The notes: a model not told the origin generated them from the sequence alone. Counted from the first letter of the stretch, positions 1 through 8,704 are shown. The stretch: DNA of 64,000 nucleotides from Oscillibacter faecalis_A (GCF_029218125.1 NZ_JARFXX010000004.1:1-64000), one strand, 5' to 3'. A program made the numbers and translations.

Positions 1-533
1 TGATTGTGTTTGCAGTTTGTCTCCTTTTTCTCTTTATGGAATGGATATTGCTGACTTTTATCACTGGAGAGCGTTTGCCGAGCGTAGCCCTTATGTTCTC
101 ATATGTGATGGGGATGATAATTTCCTGCGCACATATATTCAAACATCACGAAATTGCGAATTCAAAATCGAATATATTAATAAATATTTTTCCAATCTTG
201 TCAACGTTACCAGCATTTTTACTATCAAGCTTTATAGATTGCGATTATGGTATTTGGGGTGTCGCTTTAATTTCACTCTTATATCTGGCAAAAAGTATTA
301 AAATTTCTGCCGTGATAATGGCAGTGTTACTCGTACCCTATTATGGGCAACATATTTATAGCAATGTTGTTTCTTTTGAGGCAATACGAAATATGTGTTT
401 TTCACTTTTGTCTATTTTGTTTGTTTGCCTGTACAATGGGCAACACGGAAGTAAGAAAAAGTGGATTTATTATTGGGCATACCCGTTACACATTTTATTC
501 TTTGCAATTTTGCGTTGTTATCCGTTCTTTTAA
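1..533 (+). CDS. TraX-family-like membrane protein, 5' end cut by the window
   Basis: The open frame enters from outside the window (frame positions 3, 6, 9...) and ends at 533. A GTG at 6 is available, but it sits inside hydrophobic sequence, so the gene is probably truncated by the window edge. The visible 175 residues are mostly transmembrane segments. The C-terminal part has DYGIWGV, then YNG, then a basic KKW stretch leading into YYWAYPLHILF, which matches the end of TraX-type acyltransferase-like membrane proteins (TraX acetylates F pilin; Firmicutes homologues are of unknown role). The DNA is clearly more AT-rich than the conjugation genes to the right and lies on the opposite strand, so it is either ICE cargo or part of another acquired segment. 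Family assignment is from recalled motifs only. Confidence 0.6.
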   Translation, partial: IVFAVCLLFLFMEWILLTFITGERLPSVALMFSYVMGMIISCAHIFKHHEIANSKSNILINIFPILSTLPAFLLSSFIDCDYGIWGVALISLLYLAKSIKISAVIMAVLLVPYYGQHIYSNVVSFEAIRNMCFSLLSILFVCLYNGQHGSKKKWIYYWAYPLHILFFAILRCYPFF

Positions 534-558
534 TAACAGATTTTAAGAGTGAGGGTGA

Positions 559-741
559 ATGTATTTTTTTTTGATTAAATTATTAGGAATACTTTTAGGG
601 TTTACATTTCCAGTTTTTACAATAAAAGCAATTAAGGAAAGCTTACAAGGAAAAAGTAGGGAGCAGGTATATGTTGTATTATCAAGTGTATGCGGTGGGG
701 CGATAATGCTGATAGTTATGGGACTGCTTCCAAATACATAA
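559..741 (+). CDS. Small hydrophobic protein, unknown
   Basis: A 60-residue ORF starting 25 bases after the TraX-like gene on the same strand, with a GAGGG ribosome binding site just before ATG 559. It has an N-terminal hydrophobic segment (about residues 3-22), a short charged middle (KAIKESLQGKSREQ) and a second hydrophobic segment to the end, so it is probably a two-pass membrane peptide co-transcribed with the upstream gene. The DNA is AT-rich like its neighbour. I do not recognise the family and suggest no function. Confidence 0.45.
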   Translation: MYFFLIKLLGILLGFTFPVFTIKAIKESLQGKSREQVYVVLSSVCGGAIMLIVMGLLPNT

Positions 742-811
742 GATGTTGGCATAACGGTTTACCCGTTACGCTATGCGTGAAGTGGTGGATGACGAATGAA
801 GGGAATCTCCA

Positions 812-847
812 GGCAGGGCCGCCTTGCAACAGCAAGGCGGCCCTGCC
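812..847. terminator. Strong hairpin between convergent genes
   Basis: A 16-bp perfect inverted repeat (arms 812-827 and 832-847, loop AACA) lies between the plus-strand small membrane gene and the end of the minus-strand block. It has no long T tract on either side. It most likely ends or stabilises the 3' end of the long minus-strand ICE transcript and shields against the convergent genes. Confidence 0.65.
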
Positions 848-853
848 GCTTTA

Positions 854-1363
854 TTACCGTTCCAAGCCCTTTTGCTTGGGCAGCAATTTATCCAATTCCT
901 CCTGTGGGATCTTGCTCAAGAGCTTCTCTGCCCGCTTGCAGCGCCGCTCCAGCTCGGAAAGCTTCATGCTCTGGTCAAAGCTGTGGCTGCGTTCTGCTTT
1001 TAACTCGTTTCGCAGATCTGCATTGATCTCCCTCTGGAAGCTTGCGTTCCGCCGCTCGTGGGCGATGGTATCCCGCAGCCGCTGTGTTTCCGCCTGAAAG
1101 GATTCCACCTCCGGCAGCAGCTGCGCCAGCATCTTGCCTGCGTTGAACACATTGATGTTGTTCAGCGTGGCCTCCAGCTGCTCCAGTTTGGCGTCCATCG
1201 CCGGGACCTTCTTGTATTGCTTTACTGATCTGGGACTGAGAAATGCTCGTCTCTGAATTTCAGACAACAGGAACCTACTTATATCATGAAGAACATTGTT
1301 TATATTCTTGTTCTTTCTCTGCTCTGTATCCTCCGGTAGAGTAGGTTCTTCTGGATGCGCCAT
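854..1363 (-). CDS. Coiled-coil protein, possibly the C-terminal part of a Pre/Mob-type protein
   Basis: This 169-residue product is the last gene of the minus-strand ICE block. The first about 50 residues are polar and of unclear origin. From KYKKVPAM-like sequence (QYKKVPAMDAKLEQ) onward it is a predicted coiled coil rich in Glu, Arg and Lys, ending in IPQEELDKLLPKQKG. That layout resembles the C-terminal coiled-coil tail of plasmid recombination/mobilization (Pre/Mob) proteins, but no catalytic domain is present. It may be a 3' remnant of a mobilization gene that acquired a new 5' end, or a stand-alone small protein. It starts 41 bases after the HTH gene with a weak GGGTGG site. Function not assigned. 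Confidence 0.5.
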   Translation of the reverse strand: MAHPEEPTLPEDTEQRKNKNINNVLHDISRFLLSEIQRRAFLSPRSVKQYKKVPAMDAKLEQLEATLNNINVFNAGKMLAQLLPEVESFQAETQRLRDTIAHERRNASFQREINADLRNELKAERSHSFDQSMKLSELERRCKRAEKLLSKIPQEELDKLLPKQKGLER

Positions 1364-1404
1364 GATGACGCCACCCTATGGACAGATTTTTAGGAGAGAA
1401 AAGG

Positions 1405-1698
1405 TCACAGTCCCCCCTTGGCGGGAGGCTGTGACGTTTTTGCCGCTGTCAGACGGTACAGATTGCTGGTCAGGCTGCCGTTGGCGCGGTGGCGCTGCCG
1501 CTTCTCAATGAGCTGCCTGTGTTCCAGATCTGCCAAGGCCCGCTGGACGGTGCGGGGTGAGAGGCCCAACTCACCGGCGATGGTCTTGATCCCCGGCCAG
1601 CAGATGCCGGAGGCGTCCGCGCGATCCCGGAGGTAGATGTAGACCGTCTTTTCCCGGTGGCTCAGATCTTCGGCGTAAATAAAGTTAAATTTGCTCAT
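1405..1698 (-). CDS. Winged helix-turn-helix protein
   Basis: A 97-residue protein with ATG at 1696-1698, which overlaps the stop codon of the upstream VirD4-like gene (ATGA overlap, translational coupling). Residues 10-75 form a winged HTH: DLSHREKTVYIYLRDRA, then GLSPRTVQRALADLEHRQLIEK, the recognition helix and wing typical of replication-initiator-like or MarR/GntR-like small DNA-binding proteins common in these ICEs. Longer upstream reading in this frame is only the shadow of virD4. It probably regulates transfer or replication genes of the element; the target is unknown. Confidence 0.75.
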   Translation of the reverse strand: MSKFNFIYAEDLSHREKTVYIYLRDRADASGICWPGIKTIAGELGLSPRTVQRALADLEHRQLIEKRQRHRANGSLTSNLYRLTAAKTSQPPAKGGL

Positions 1699-3557
1699 TT
1701 GGTATCCTCCGTATTGTAAGGGCTGTTTTCGCGTCGGTTCTGAATATTGTGGGCCAGCTCGTCGCGGTTCACATAGGCAATTTTTCTGGCCGCCCGCTCC
1801 GGCATCCGGTATCCGTCTGGGTCGAAGGTGATGCCCCAATCCAAAAACAGGCGCAGTCTCGTCCGCATGGGATGTGTTCCTGTTTTCATCACCACAAATT
1901 CGCCCTTGGGGATGGACTTCAATTCGTCTGGCGTCATGAGCGGGCGCTCCATCATCTGCAAGGACTGGCTGCTCTCCTTGCCCTGGCTGATGGAGCCGGA
2001 GAGCACCGTGCGGCTGCCAAGGGCGGCGGAGAGGGCCTCGGCGGTTTTGCTCTGGGGCGAAAAGCCGCCGAAGATGGTGTCCTGGCAGTTGTCGCAAATG
2101 ATCTCCGCGCCCTCTTTTCCGTAGTTCTTTTCCAGTTGGGCAAGGCTCTGGATGATGGGAACCAGCGTCAGCCCGCGGGAGCGGCCCGCACTGAACAGGG
2201 GCAGGATGTCGAAGGGCGGCATGGTGCCCAACTCATCGCAGAACAGCACCACGCGGTTCTTGAGCCTGCCGTCATGCTCGTCCGCCACGGAGAACAGCTC
2301 ACGGGAGAGGTTCTGGATCATAAGACCCGCGATGAAATTCTTGGCGGGGTCTTCCTCCGGCAGAATGAGAAAAATGGCGCACTTCTCCGAGGCGAACATC
2401 TCCGCGTTGATGGGGCTGTCGTAGCAGATGACCTGCTCCAGCTCCGTATCCAGAAAGGCGTTCAGGCGGGAGAGAACGGTGGACATGACCGAGGCCATCG
2501 CCTGATCCGCCGCTGTCAGCGCTGCGCCCGCCAGCCACCGTGCCTTATGCTCCGGCGGCAGAATGTCCACCAGCAGTTGAAAACCGTTTCTGCCCCGTGA
2601 GCTCGGCATCGCCAGCAGATCCTGAACCAGCTTGAAGGCGGACACGATATGCCGCTTTTCCTGCTCTCCGTCCTTTGGCGGCACAAATTCCGCCAGCAGC
2701 AACACAACGGCCGTCAGCAATCCCTCGGCGCTGTCATAGAAGTAGGCGTTATCACCGTATTGGGAGGCGTCACCGTCCGGGCTGATAATTGTCTTGGCAA
2801 GGATCTTGGCGTACTTCTCCGCCTTGGCCCGCGCCGCCAAGTTGGACGGATCTGCTCTCGCCAGATCCATGTAGTGATTCATCAGCGTCAGAAAGTTGAA
2901 GCCGTCCGAGCGGGTGGGATTCCGCAGGTCGATGACGGATACCCGGTAGCCATAGTACCGGGAGGCGATGGCGCCGTAATTCCTCGCCAAGTCTCCTTTG
3001 GTGTCCAGCGCCAGAAAGCTCATGCCGCAGGCGCAGGCGTATTCCAGATTGGGGTACAAGAAAAACGCCGTCTTGCCCACGCCGGAGGCGCCAATCATCA
3101 GACAGTGGATGTCGTCGCTGTCCACCAGCGCCCGGATATCCCCCTGCTCCTCGATCACCTTTTTGATTTTTGAGAGTAGCTTTGACTTTTTCTTCGGTTT
3201 CCGTTTCTGCTTTCCCGCCACAGGACGGCGCAGCTTTTCCAGCAGCTTGCGGGAGGTTTTCAGCAGAATTCCCGCCTTGCTTTTACGTTTTCCGCCGCCC
3301 ACGCTGCCGAGGATGAGCCCCTGCTCCGTGGGCAGCTCCTTCCCCTTACGCCAGCGGCGGGGGCGGAAGGGTACGGTGTGGTAGGTCTTGCCGATCTCCT
3401 TGGGCGTCGCCCACCGCGCCGTGCCGTGCTGACCGTCGCCCACCGTCTTGCTCTTGATGTTGTTGAGGGAGTAGCTCTTGGAGAGGAAGGATGCCATGAG
3501 CAAAAACACCAGCAGAGCGCCGCAGAGGGCGAGGAAGATCCATGTATCCCCGTTCAT
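1695..3557 (-). CDS. VirD4/TraG-type type IV coupling ATPase
   Basis: This 620-residue coupling protein would connect the relaxase-DNA complex to the type IV secretion channel at the membrane. One hydrophobic segment is at residues 6-25. Next comes GTARWATPKEI, characteristic of VirD4 of Gram-positive ICEs, then a strikingly Lys/Arg-rich stretch (about 88-135). Walker A GASGVGKT is near residues 156-163, followed by LALDTKGDLARN and a Walker B-like VVLFCDELGTMPPFD. The length is typical. It lies 2 bases after the toprim gene and overlaps the HTH gene by 4 bases, so it is part of the mobilization operon. The basic insert before the Walker box is the only unusual part. Confidence 0.93.
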   Translation of the reverse strand: MNGDTWIFLALCGALLVFLLMASFLSKSYSLNNIKSKTVGDGQHGTARWATPKEIGKTYHTVPFRPRRWRKGKELPTEQGLILGSVGGGKRKSKAGILLKTSRKLLEKLRRPVAGKQKRKPKKKSKLLSKIKKVIEEQGDIRALVDSDDIHCLMIGASGVGKTAFFLYPNLEYACACGMSFLALDTKGDLARNYGAIASRYYGYRVSVIDLRNPTRSDGFNFLTLMNHYMDLARADPSNLAARAKAEKYAKILAKTIISPDGDASQYGDNAYFYDSAEGLLTAVVLLLAEFVPPKDGEQEKRHIVSAFKLVQDLLAMPSSRGRNGFQLLVDILPPEHKARWLAGAALTAADQAMASVMSTVLSRLNAFLDTELEQVICYDSPINAEMFASEKCAIFLILPEEDPAKNFIAGLMIQNLSRELFSVADEHDGRLKNRVVLFCDELGTMPPFDILPLFSAGRSRGLTLVPIIQSLAQLEKNYGKEGAEIICDNCQDTIFGGFSPQSKTAEALSAALGSRTVLSGSISQGKESSQSLQMMERPLMTPDELKSIPKGEFVVMKTGTHPMRTRLRLFLDWGITFDPDGYRMPERAARKIAYVNRDELAHNIQNRRENSPYNTEDTK

Positions 3558-3559
3558 GG

Positions 3560-4453
3560 TTAGTTCTCCTTTCTCTCAAATTTGGCGCGGAGATCGTCGT
3601 TCCAGTCCTTGCGTACCGGACAGAGCCGCTCCACATCCAAGCCCATGTCCTCCAGCGTATCCGTCATGCGGCCGCAGGCGTCATTGCCCGCCTCATCGTT
3701 GTCGAGGCAAAGGTACACCGTGTCCAGCTTGGGATTCTGCCGCAGCCGTTCCAGCACCGGCTGGATGGATGTCCCGCAGCAGGCAACGTAGCTGTGCTCC
3801 TGCCAGCCGTATGGATAGAGGGTGATGTGGGACAGGAGGTCGATGGGGGCCTCGAACACATAGAGGGACTTGTCCGTGCCGTTCTTATGAAAACAGTGCT
3901 CGCTGGCGCTGCTCTCAATGTTCATGCGGAACACCCGTCCCTCGCTGTTGGTGCTGCGGATGTGGGCGTGTTTTGCCTCGCCGCTGCCATCCAGCCCCAC
4001 GAAAACGCAGTTGTGATGCTTGTCCTCGTAGAGCAGCTTTTCGTGTACGAAATAGGAGATGACCTCCCGGTCAATGTGGCGCTGACGCATGAGGTAGGCG
4101 TACATACGCCGCATGGTTCCGTAAGGCTCCGGCAGCGCGAAGGGCTTCGGAGCCTCCTTTGCGGACTTTGCCTGCTCATACGATTTTCCGTTTTTTCTGC
4201 CCAGCAAAAGCAAAACCGCCTCCTGATAAGGGAGACGGTAATAACGCTGGACAAAGCTGACGGCATAGCCGCCCTCGCGTTTGGAATGGTCGAACCATTT
4301 GTTGCCCCGGACGGTTATGCTGGGATCGTTGGGCGTACGGAACTCCCGGCCGGAGCGCACGGGTCGTTCCCCCTGGGCACGCAGCAGAGACACGAGGTCT
4401 GTGTTTTGCGCCCGCGCCTTTTCCTCCGGCGTGAAATACATATATTTGCTCAT
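3560..4453 (-). CDS. DUF3991/toprim primase-like protein
   Basis: A 297-residue protein that may prime or process transferred DNA in the recipient. The N-terminal half carries a CHC2-like DUF3991 region (FRTPNDPSITVRGNKWFDHS, then GYAVSFVQRYY). The C-terminal half is a toprim fold with the acidic motif VYLCLDNDEAGNDA and the upstream glutamate in VFEAPIDLLS. The start at 4453 (MSKYMYF) is preferred over 4468 because AAAGGA lies 6 bases before it and inside the longer reading. It sits between the relaxase and VirD4, the usual place in Clostridia ICEs. Confidence 0.85.
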   Translation of the reverse strand: MSKYMYFTPEEKARAQNTDLVSLLRAQGERPVRSGREFRTPNDPSITVRGNKWFDHSKREGGYAVSFVQRYYRLPYQEAVLLLLGRKNGKSYEQAKSAKEAPKPFALPEPYGTMRRMYAYLMRQRHIDREVISYFVHEKLLYEDKHHNCVFVGLDGSGEAKHAHIRSTNSEGRVFRMNIESSASEHCFHKNGTDKSLYVFEAPIDLLSHITLYPYGWQEHSYVACCGTSIQPVLERLRQNPKLDTVYLCLDNDEAGNDACGRMTDTLEDMGLDVERLCPVRKDWNDDLRAKFERKEN

Positions 4454-4482
4454 GATGTGTCCTTTCAAAATTCTGCTTTGCG

Positions 4483-6075
4483 CTACCTGAATATCTGTTC
4501 CTCGTGATCGTCCGGCTTGTGTCCCATCGCCAGCCGCTTGCGCCGCAATTCCTGACGGCGCTTGCGGTCGATCTGCAAGCCGCGGTGGATCTGGTCGATC
4601 TTGCTGTTATCCTCAAAAATTCTGCTCATGTGATGCAGCATCCGCACGACGGTTTCGCCCACCGTGGGAGCACGATAATCTGATCCTGCCGGTGCGGTTT
4701 GCCCTGCTTGACCGGATGGCTGTGAGTGCGTCGGAGTCATTTCGCCCACGGGCGGCACGGCGTCTTTGGAGGCGGCAGCGTCAGCGGAGCCGGGATCTTC
4801 CGGTGCGGTACTCGCCGCACGGTCAAATTTGGGCTGTGTGGGAACGGCTGGTGCTGTGGATTCTACTTCGGCTTTCTTGGCCGCCGCGGAATTCTCAGGC
4901 GAAATGGATTCCACCGATGTGGCAGAAGTTCTCTGTGCATCCGCACACCGCTGCCGCTCCGTCATCCATTGCAGTGTTTCCTGAATGACCATGTTGCGGA
5001 CGCTCCGGAACTCCTTTTGCTGGGAGAGCGGCAGACGCTTGGGCGGCCGCTGATCGTAGTCCAGACACACCTGCTCGTAGAGTGTCTGCCACGTTTCATA
5101 GGCGGCGGACACCCGCTCGTCCTTCGCCAGCTCCTCCACGATTGCATCCACGATGGCCTTGACCCTTGGCGGCAGGTAGCCGTAGACCTTTCGGCCCTTG
5201 ACCGTCAGCAGGCGTTCCGCCAGCTCCTTGGTGAGCTGCTCCAGCCGCGGATTATCCACCGAGCCATGCTCCAGCTGCGCGATGCACTCCACCATTGCCT
5301 TGCGAGTGCGTGTCTGGAGCGCCTGCCGTGCGATGTCCTTTTGCTGGTAGATGTGCATCCGATCCGCGTGATAGATCCGTCTGGCGAAGACGGACTTCAC
5401 CTGCCGGATACCTTCTTTGGTGAGATACCCTTCCTTTGAGTCCGCGGAGAAGAGGATCATGTGGATATGCACCTGGTTCGGCTTTTGGTGGAAGGCGGCA
5501 TACCAGCGCAGGTTGTTCGGCTGGATCTTATACGCTTTTGCGATGTCGCAGACGGAGGCATTCACCAGCGCCCGCCAGCTTTCCGCGCTGTCGTAGCCCA
5601 GCCGCTCCGCATCCTCACGGCGCAGCGCGATCACCGGCGTCCACACGTTGCCGGTGTGCTCCGCCACCTCCCGCACCGCTTGTGCGAGATTTTGTACCTT
5701 GCCGTGGGCGTCCCACAGACCGTGTTCGCCGTCTTTCTGGACGCCGGGGCGATGGGAGATGTAGTCGATGAAATTTTCCTTTTGATCCAGCGCCTCCATG
5801 TAGTTTTCCCGCACCTGCTGGATGAACGCGGAGGCGCTGCCCTGGGTGGGGTGATCCAGATATTCCTCGTACTCAATGAGTTCCCAGCAGGAGGGGAAGG
5901 ACTTCAGCAGCCGTGCAATGAAGTCCTGCTGCTTTTTCGTGGTGGGGAGCGTACTGCGCTCATCCGCCAGCAGCTCCACGCCGGGGCGGGTGGCGACGTA
6001 GCGTGTGCGCTGGGCCAGCTTTGCGGCGTTCTGTCCGCCCTTGAGGTAGGGGGAGATCAGTACGATCCGGGCCAT
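4483..6075 (-). CDS. MobP-type (MobP3-like) conjugative relaxase
   Basis: This 530-residue protein should nick the ICE at oriT and stay covalently bound to the transferred strand. N-terminal features fit MobP3-type relaxases of Clostridia ICEs: a conserved start (MARIVLISPYLKGG), a RTRYVATRPGV segment holding candidate catalytic tyrosines, and the metal-binding histidine motif in AAFHQKPNQVHIHMILFSAD (HxH spacing). A long charged C-terminal part (about 330-530) is low in complexity with Ala/Pro stretches. Its start overlaps the end of the RHH accessory gene by 19 bases. The candidate oriT lies just upstream of that accessory gene, as expected. Confidence 0.88.
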   Translation of the reverse strand: MARIVLISPYLKGGQNAAKLAQRTRYVATRPGVELLADERSTLPTTKKQQDFIARLLKSFPSCWELIEYEEYLDHPTQGSASAFIQQVRENYMEALDQKENFIDYISHRPGVQKDGEHGLWDAHGKVQNLAQAVREVAEHTGNVWTPVIALRREDAERLGYDSAESWRALVNASVCDIAKAYKIQPNNLRWYAAFHQKPNQVHIHMILFSADSKEGYLTKEGIRQVKSVFARRIYHADRMHIYQQKDIARQALQTRTRKAMVECIAQLEHGSVDNPRLEQLTKELAERLLTVKGRKVYGYLPPRVKAIVDAIVEELAKDERVSAAYETWQTLYEQVCLDYDQRPPKRLPLSQQKEFRSVRNMVIQETLQWMTERQRCADAQRTSATSVESISPENSAAAKKAEVESTAPAVPTQPKFDRAASTAPEDPGSADAAASKDAVPPVGEMTPTHSQPSGQAGQTAPAGSDYRAPTVGETVVRMLHHMSRIFEDNSKIDQIHRGLQIDRKRRQELRRKRLAMGHKPDDHEEQIFR

Positions 6076-6503
6076 GCGTCATCCGGCTCTATACGCCGCT
6101 GGCTCCGCACCGCGCTTTCAAAACTCACCTGCCCGTTGGTGCGCTTCACCTCATCCACGGCGTAGGCCCGCAGCTCTCGCGTGTGAATCGGGTCGGTACG
6201 GAAGTGGGCGGCGATGGTGTGGCAGAGCATATTCAGTTCCACCGCGCACTTGAAAAGAATACGGCAGAGCCGATTGTTGTTGTCGTCCAGCGTACCCTGA
6301 ATGGCGGTGAGGATGGCTTGCGAGAGGTAGGCGGTGTTGTCCTCGGTGCCGAGATAGCCCATGTAAAAGCGCAGGGCCTTGTTGATAAATTCGCTGCGGT
6401 TTTTGCAATTATCCGCGGTCAGCCAGCCGTCCATACGGGGAACCAACTTGGCATCCAGCCATACCACCGTGCGCTCGATCCGCTTTTCGTCATTTTCCTG
6501 CAT
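6057..6503 (-). CDS. Relaxosome accessory protein, ribbon-helix-helix-like
   Basis: A 148-residue protein starting at ATG 6501-6503, with AAGGAG 10 bases upstream; the longer open frame to 6632 runs through repeat DNA and is not used. It begins with RIERTVVWLDAKLVPRMDGWL, followed by NRSEFINKALRFYMGYL, the strand-helix-helix pattern of MobC/RHH DNA-binding proteins. The rest is helical. Its position directly between the candidate oriT and the relaxase, with a 19-base overlap with the latter, supports a role in oriT recognition and autoregulation. Confidence 0.8.
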   Translation of the reverse strand: MQENDEKRIERTVVWLDAKLVPRMDGWLTADNCKNRSEFINKALRFYMGYLGTEDNTAYLSQAILTAIQGTLDDNNNRLCRILFKCAVELNMLCHTIAAHFRTDPIHTRELRAYAVDEVKRTNGQVSFESAVRSQRRIEPDDAWPGSY

Positions 6504-6552
6504 TTTTGCAGCACTCCTTTCTGAAAAGGCGCAACCTCTTGTCACGCCTGCG

Positions 6553-6607
6553 TTTTTGCGGGTAAGGTGCACCTGTTTCCCATCAAAACCCGCAAAAGGT
6601 GCACCTT
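6553..6607. other. Candidate oriT / relaxosome binding site
   Basis: Upstream of the RHH accessory gene there is a 10-bp perfect inverted repeat, TTTTGCGGGT (6554-6563) and ACCCGCAAAA (6588-6597). Each arm is followed by the same 11-mer, AAGGTGCACCT (6564-6574 and 6596-6606), which contains the palindrome AGGTGCACCT. Inverted arms plus direct repeats next to the relaxase operon are the usual architecture of an origin of transfer. The exact nick site cannot be named from sequence alone. Confidence 0.6.
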
Positions 6608-6620
6608 GTCCAAATCTCTG

Positions 6621-6643
6621 AAAGCCCCGCACTGCGGGGCTTT
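6621..6643. terminator. Perfect hairpin beside the oriT candidate
   Basis: Arms AAAGCCCCGC (6621-6630) and GCGGGGCTTT (6634-6643) with a 3-base loop. It reads as an intrinsic terminator with short T tracts, or as part of the oriT secondary structure. Confidence 0.55.
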
Positions 6644-6930
6644 GTGGCTGGGAGGGGCCCAGTTAGGGGCACCTCTCTTTATCTTGTGCTTTTATCGAAC
6701 GGGCAAATAAGGGGCGAAACCCTCTGAAATGGGGCATGGCCGGGAGGTGAACACCCATCCCCAAAGGCTCGGTTTCCCATCGTCGGAGCGGTATTCACAG
6801 GGTCTTTTCACACATCGCCCACAAACGCCGCAACGTTCGTTTCAAGAGGCTGCGGCGGGTACACACGCCACCCCAGCCCCGAACCGCGCACACAGCGGCT
6901 CACACGGCGAAACACGGGGGAAAACGAGGA

Positions 6931-6950
6931 GCCGCCCCATGTGGGGCGGC
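6931..6950 (-). terminator. Terminator after the gene ending at 6984
   Basis: A GCCGCCCC/GGGGCGGC hairpin 30-50 bases after the stop of the minus-strand gene, followed on that strand by CTCGTTTTCC. Probable transcription end before the mobilization operon. Confidence 0.55.
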
Positions 6951-6983
6951 TCGGCTGTATGGAATCGCTCTGGTCAGGCGCAG

Positions 6984-7406
6984 TTACACCTGTTTTTCCT
7001 CCTCCGTTTTTTCAATCCAGTCCAGCAGGTTCTGCGTTTCTTCCAGTGTCCTCGCCATGTTGTAGAGAACCGTGCGCCCTTTCGTGCTCTCAGTGCGCAG
7101 GGATGTTTCAAACAGATCCCATACATTATCCAGTGTTTCCGTGCCGGTAGCATGCATGGGCAGTTCTTCTTCCGGAAGAATGTGCTGCACAACGCCGCCC
7201 TCTCCGGCTTTTTGAATCGCCAATCGTTCATGTTCGATGAGTGCGAGCGCCTCCAGCGTTGCGTCTGCTGGGAGTTCCCACGCCTCACCGATCTCCATGA
7301 TGCTCTCACGGTACAACTGCACGTCAAACGTTGGATGAATCACCAGCATTGCCAGCGTCTCCTTTGCCAGACGCATTTGTAGTTCCATTGCGGCTTCTGT
7401 ATTCAT
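6984..7406 (-). CDS. Hypothetical ICE protein, acidic helical
   Basis: A 140-residue acidic protein, predicted mostly alpha-helical, without signal peptide, membrane segment or recognised motif. It is flanked by a hairpin terminator on the left and by 283 bases of non-coding DNA on the right, so it may form its own transcription unit. It starts at ATG 7404-7406, after a GAGAAATTTG-like weak binding site. A start 18 bases further in (MELQ) is possible. I do not recognise it. Confidence 0.6.
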   Translation of the reverse strand: MNTEAAMELQMRLAKETLAMLVIHPTFDVQLYRESIMEIGEAWELPADATLEALALIEHERLAIQKAGEGGVVQHILPEEELPMHATGTETLDNVWDLFETSLRTESTKGRTVLYNMARTLEETQNLLDWIEKTEEEKQV

Positions 7407-7689
7407 TTCAAATTTCTCCTGTTTATTTTTTGTGTAGCGCGCTGCGCAAACACAATGGCACAGCGGCAGTCGGAAAGCTATTCACGAAATCCAACAAAAT
7501 TTTTTGTGAGGTTTTGCGCCTTTCCATATCGCAGAAAAACCGAGGGAGCAGAATAACAGCCGCCGAACTGCGGCTGCCCGCCGAGGGCGGGTTGACGCGG
7601 TTCGTCGGTGCCGCGGCCCCGCTGGGCTGCGCAGCCTGGACGCTGTTGGTTCCGCAGCCGTGAGCGTTTCAGCCTTGCTGTGTTTGTGC
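7407..7689. other. Non-coding gap with GC-rich hairpins
   Basis: I find no supportable gene. A GC-rich stretch at about 7555-7665 has several short inverted repeats, such as CCCGCC/GGCGGG near 7577. The part nearer 7440-7510 is AT-rich and could hold the promoter of the gene starting at 7406. Plus-strand frames here are open only by chance. Confidence 0.4.
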
Positions 7690-8703
7690 CTACAGTTTCA
7701 TCACCGGCCCCTGCCGCTGTTCCGGTTCCTCTCGGAGCTGCTGTGCGTAGTCGCGGAGACTCATGTCAGTCTGCTTCTGACAGTATTCCTCCATCTTCTG
7801 CAGCAGCACCTCCCGCTCCGCCGCGTTGAGCCGGTAGCTCCAGGTTTCCTCTGTGCCATCCGCTTTGCAGAGATTCAGTTCCAGCGTGTCGCAGGGGCGG
7901 TTTTTCTCCATGTCATAGTTGGCGTAGATGTTGAGCCAGTCATCGTTTTTATCCGTGCAGACGAAGGTGCCGAAGGCTGCATCCACATCGAACTCCGTCC
8001 GCACATAAAAATTGAGCTTGCCGTCCATCTCGATGATCTCATCACCGAAAGAAAAAATCCGCGCGGAGAGGTGTCCCGCCGAGGTGATTTCCTTACCGCT
8101 CAGATGATCCAGCAACTTGCGCCACTGATCATCGCTCGACGCGAATTGTGACCGGGTGGCATGGTACGCCGCCACGGATACATCCCGCATCGCCCAGGTC
8201 TGCCAACCGTCCATGATGTGAACGGCGGAGAACTCCCGCTTGTCGAAGTTGAGATCAAACACGCCGCGCACCTTGACGGTGTTCTCCATGCGAAGGGCGG
8301 TGAGCGCGTTGTACTCTTCCGCTGTGATGGGCTGCCCGTCCGCGAACAGCTTGATGAACAGATCCGGCGCGGAGCCTTTCTCCGCAGTGACATAGCCGCG
8401 CAGCTTTACTGCGGCATCCAGCAGTTCCTCACCGGGCGAGGTCTTGAAGTACCACTCCTGTCCACGCTCGGTCACATGGTAGGCGGCGTAGGTGCGGGCT
8501 GCTTCTTCCTCCGCGCGCCGCGCGGCATCCTCCGCGTAGATCTCGGCACTGATGCGCTCGTACTCGCGCTCCGGGAGTTGGTTGCACAGCTCATCCAGCA
8601 CATCCTCCAGATGCTCCTGCAAGGTTTCATCCTTGAGATGCTTTTCAATGGCATCCTTCCATCGCCGGTCGATCCACAGTGTGATGTCTACATGATCTGC
8701 CAT
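7690..8703 (-). CDS. Hypothetical ICE protein
   Basis: A 337-residue protein. The start at 8703 (MADHVDITLW) lies one base after the stop of the upstream gene. An ATG at 8715 would overlap that gene and is less likely, and the much longer open frame to 8970 is a shadow of the neighbour. Residues 1-60 are helical and acidic, then comes an Ala/Glu-rich helix (DAARRAEEEAARTYAAY). The C-terminal half has beta-rich sequence ending in helix MSLRDYAQQLREEPEQ and the tail GPVMKL. It resembles proteins of unknown function regularly found in this ICE family; I cannot name a domain. Its tail is a weak match to the C-terminal MxMK motif described in the findings. Confidence 0.65.
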   Translation of the reverse strand: MADHVDITLWIDRRWKDAIEKHLKDETLQEHLEDVLDELCNQLPEREYERISAEIYAEDAARRAEEEAARTYAAYHVTERGQEWYFKTSPGEELLDAAVKLRGYVTAEKGSAPDLFIKLFADGQPITAEEYNALTALRMENTVKVRGVFDLNFDKREFSAVHIMDGWQTWAMRDVSVAAYHATRSQFASSDDQWRKLLDHLSGKEITSAGHLSARIFSFGDEIIEMDGKLNFYVRTEFDVDAAFGTFVCTDKNDDWLNIYANYDMEKNRPCDTLELNLCKADGTEETWSYRLNAAEREVLLQKMEEYCQKQTDMSLRDYAQQLREEPEQRQGPVMKL

Positions 8704-8704
8704 C

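Larger units (their letters stand above)
6504..6983. other. 480-base intergenic region with oriT candidate and hairpins
   Basis: No convincing gene is present. The left part holds the oriT candidate (6553-6607) and a 10-bp-stem hairpin at 6621-6643. The middle (6660-6920) is C- and A-rich plus-strand sequence without a plausible ORF. The right end holds the hairpin at 6931-6950 that follows the gene ending at 6984. Confidence 0.6.
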
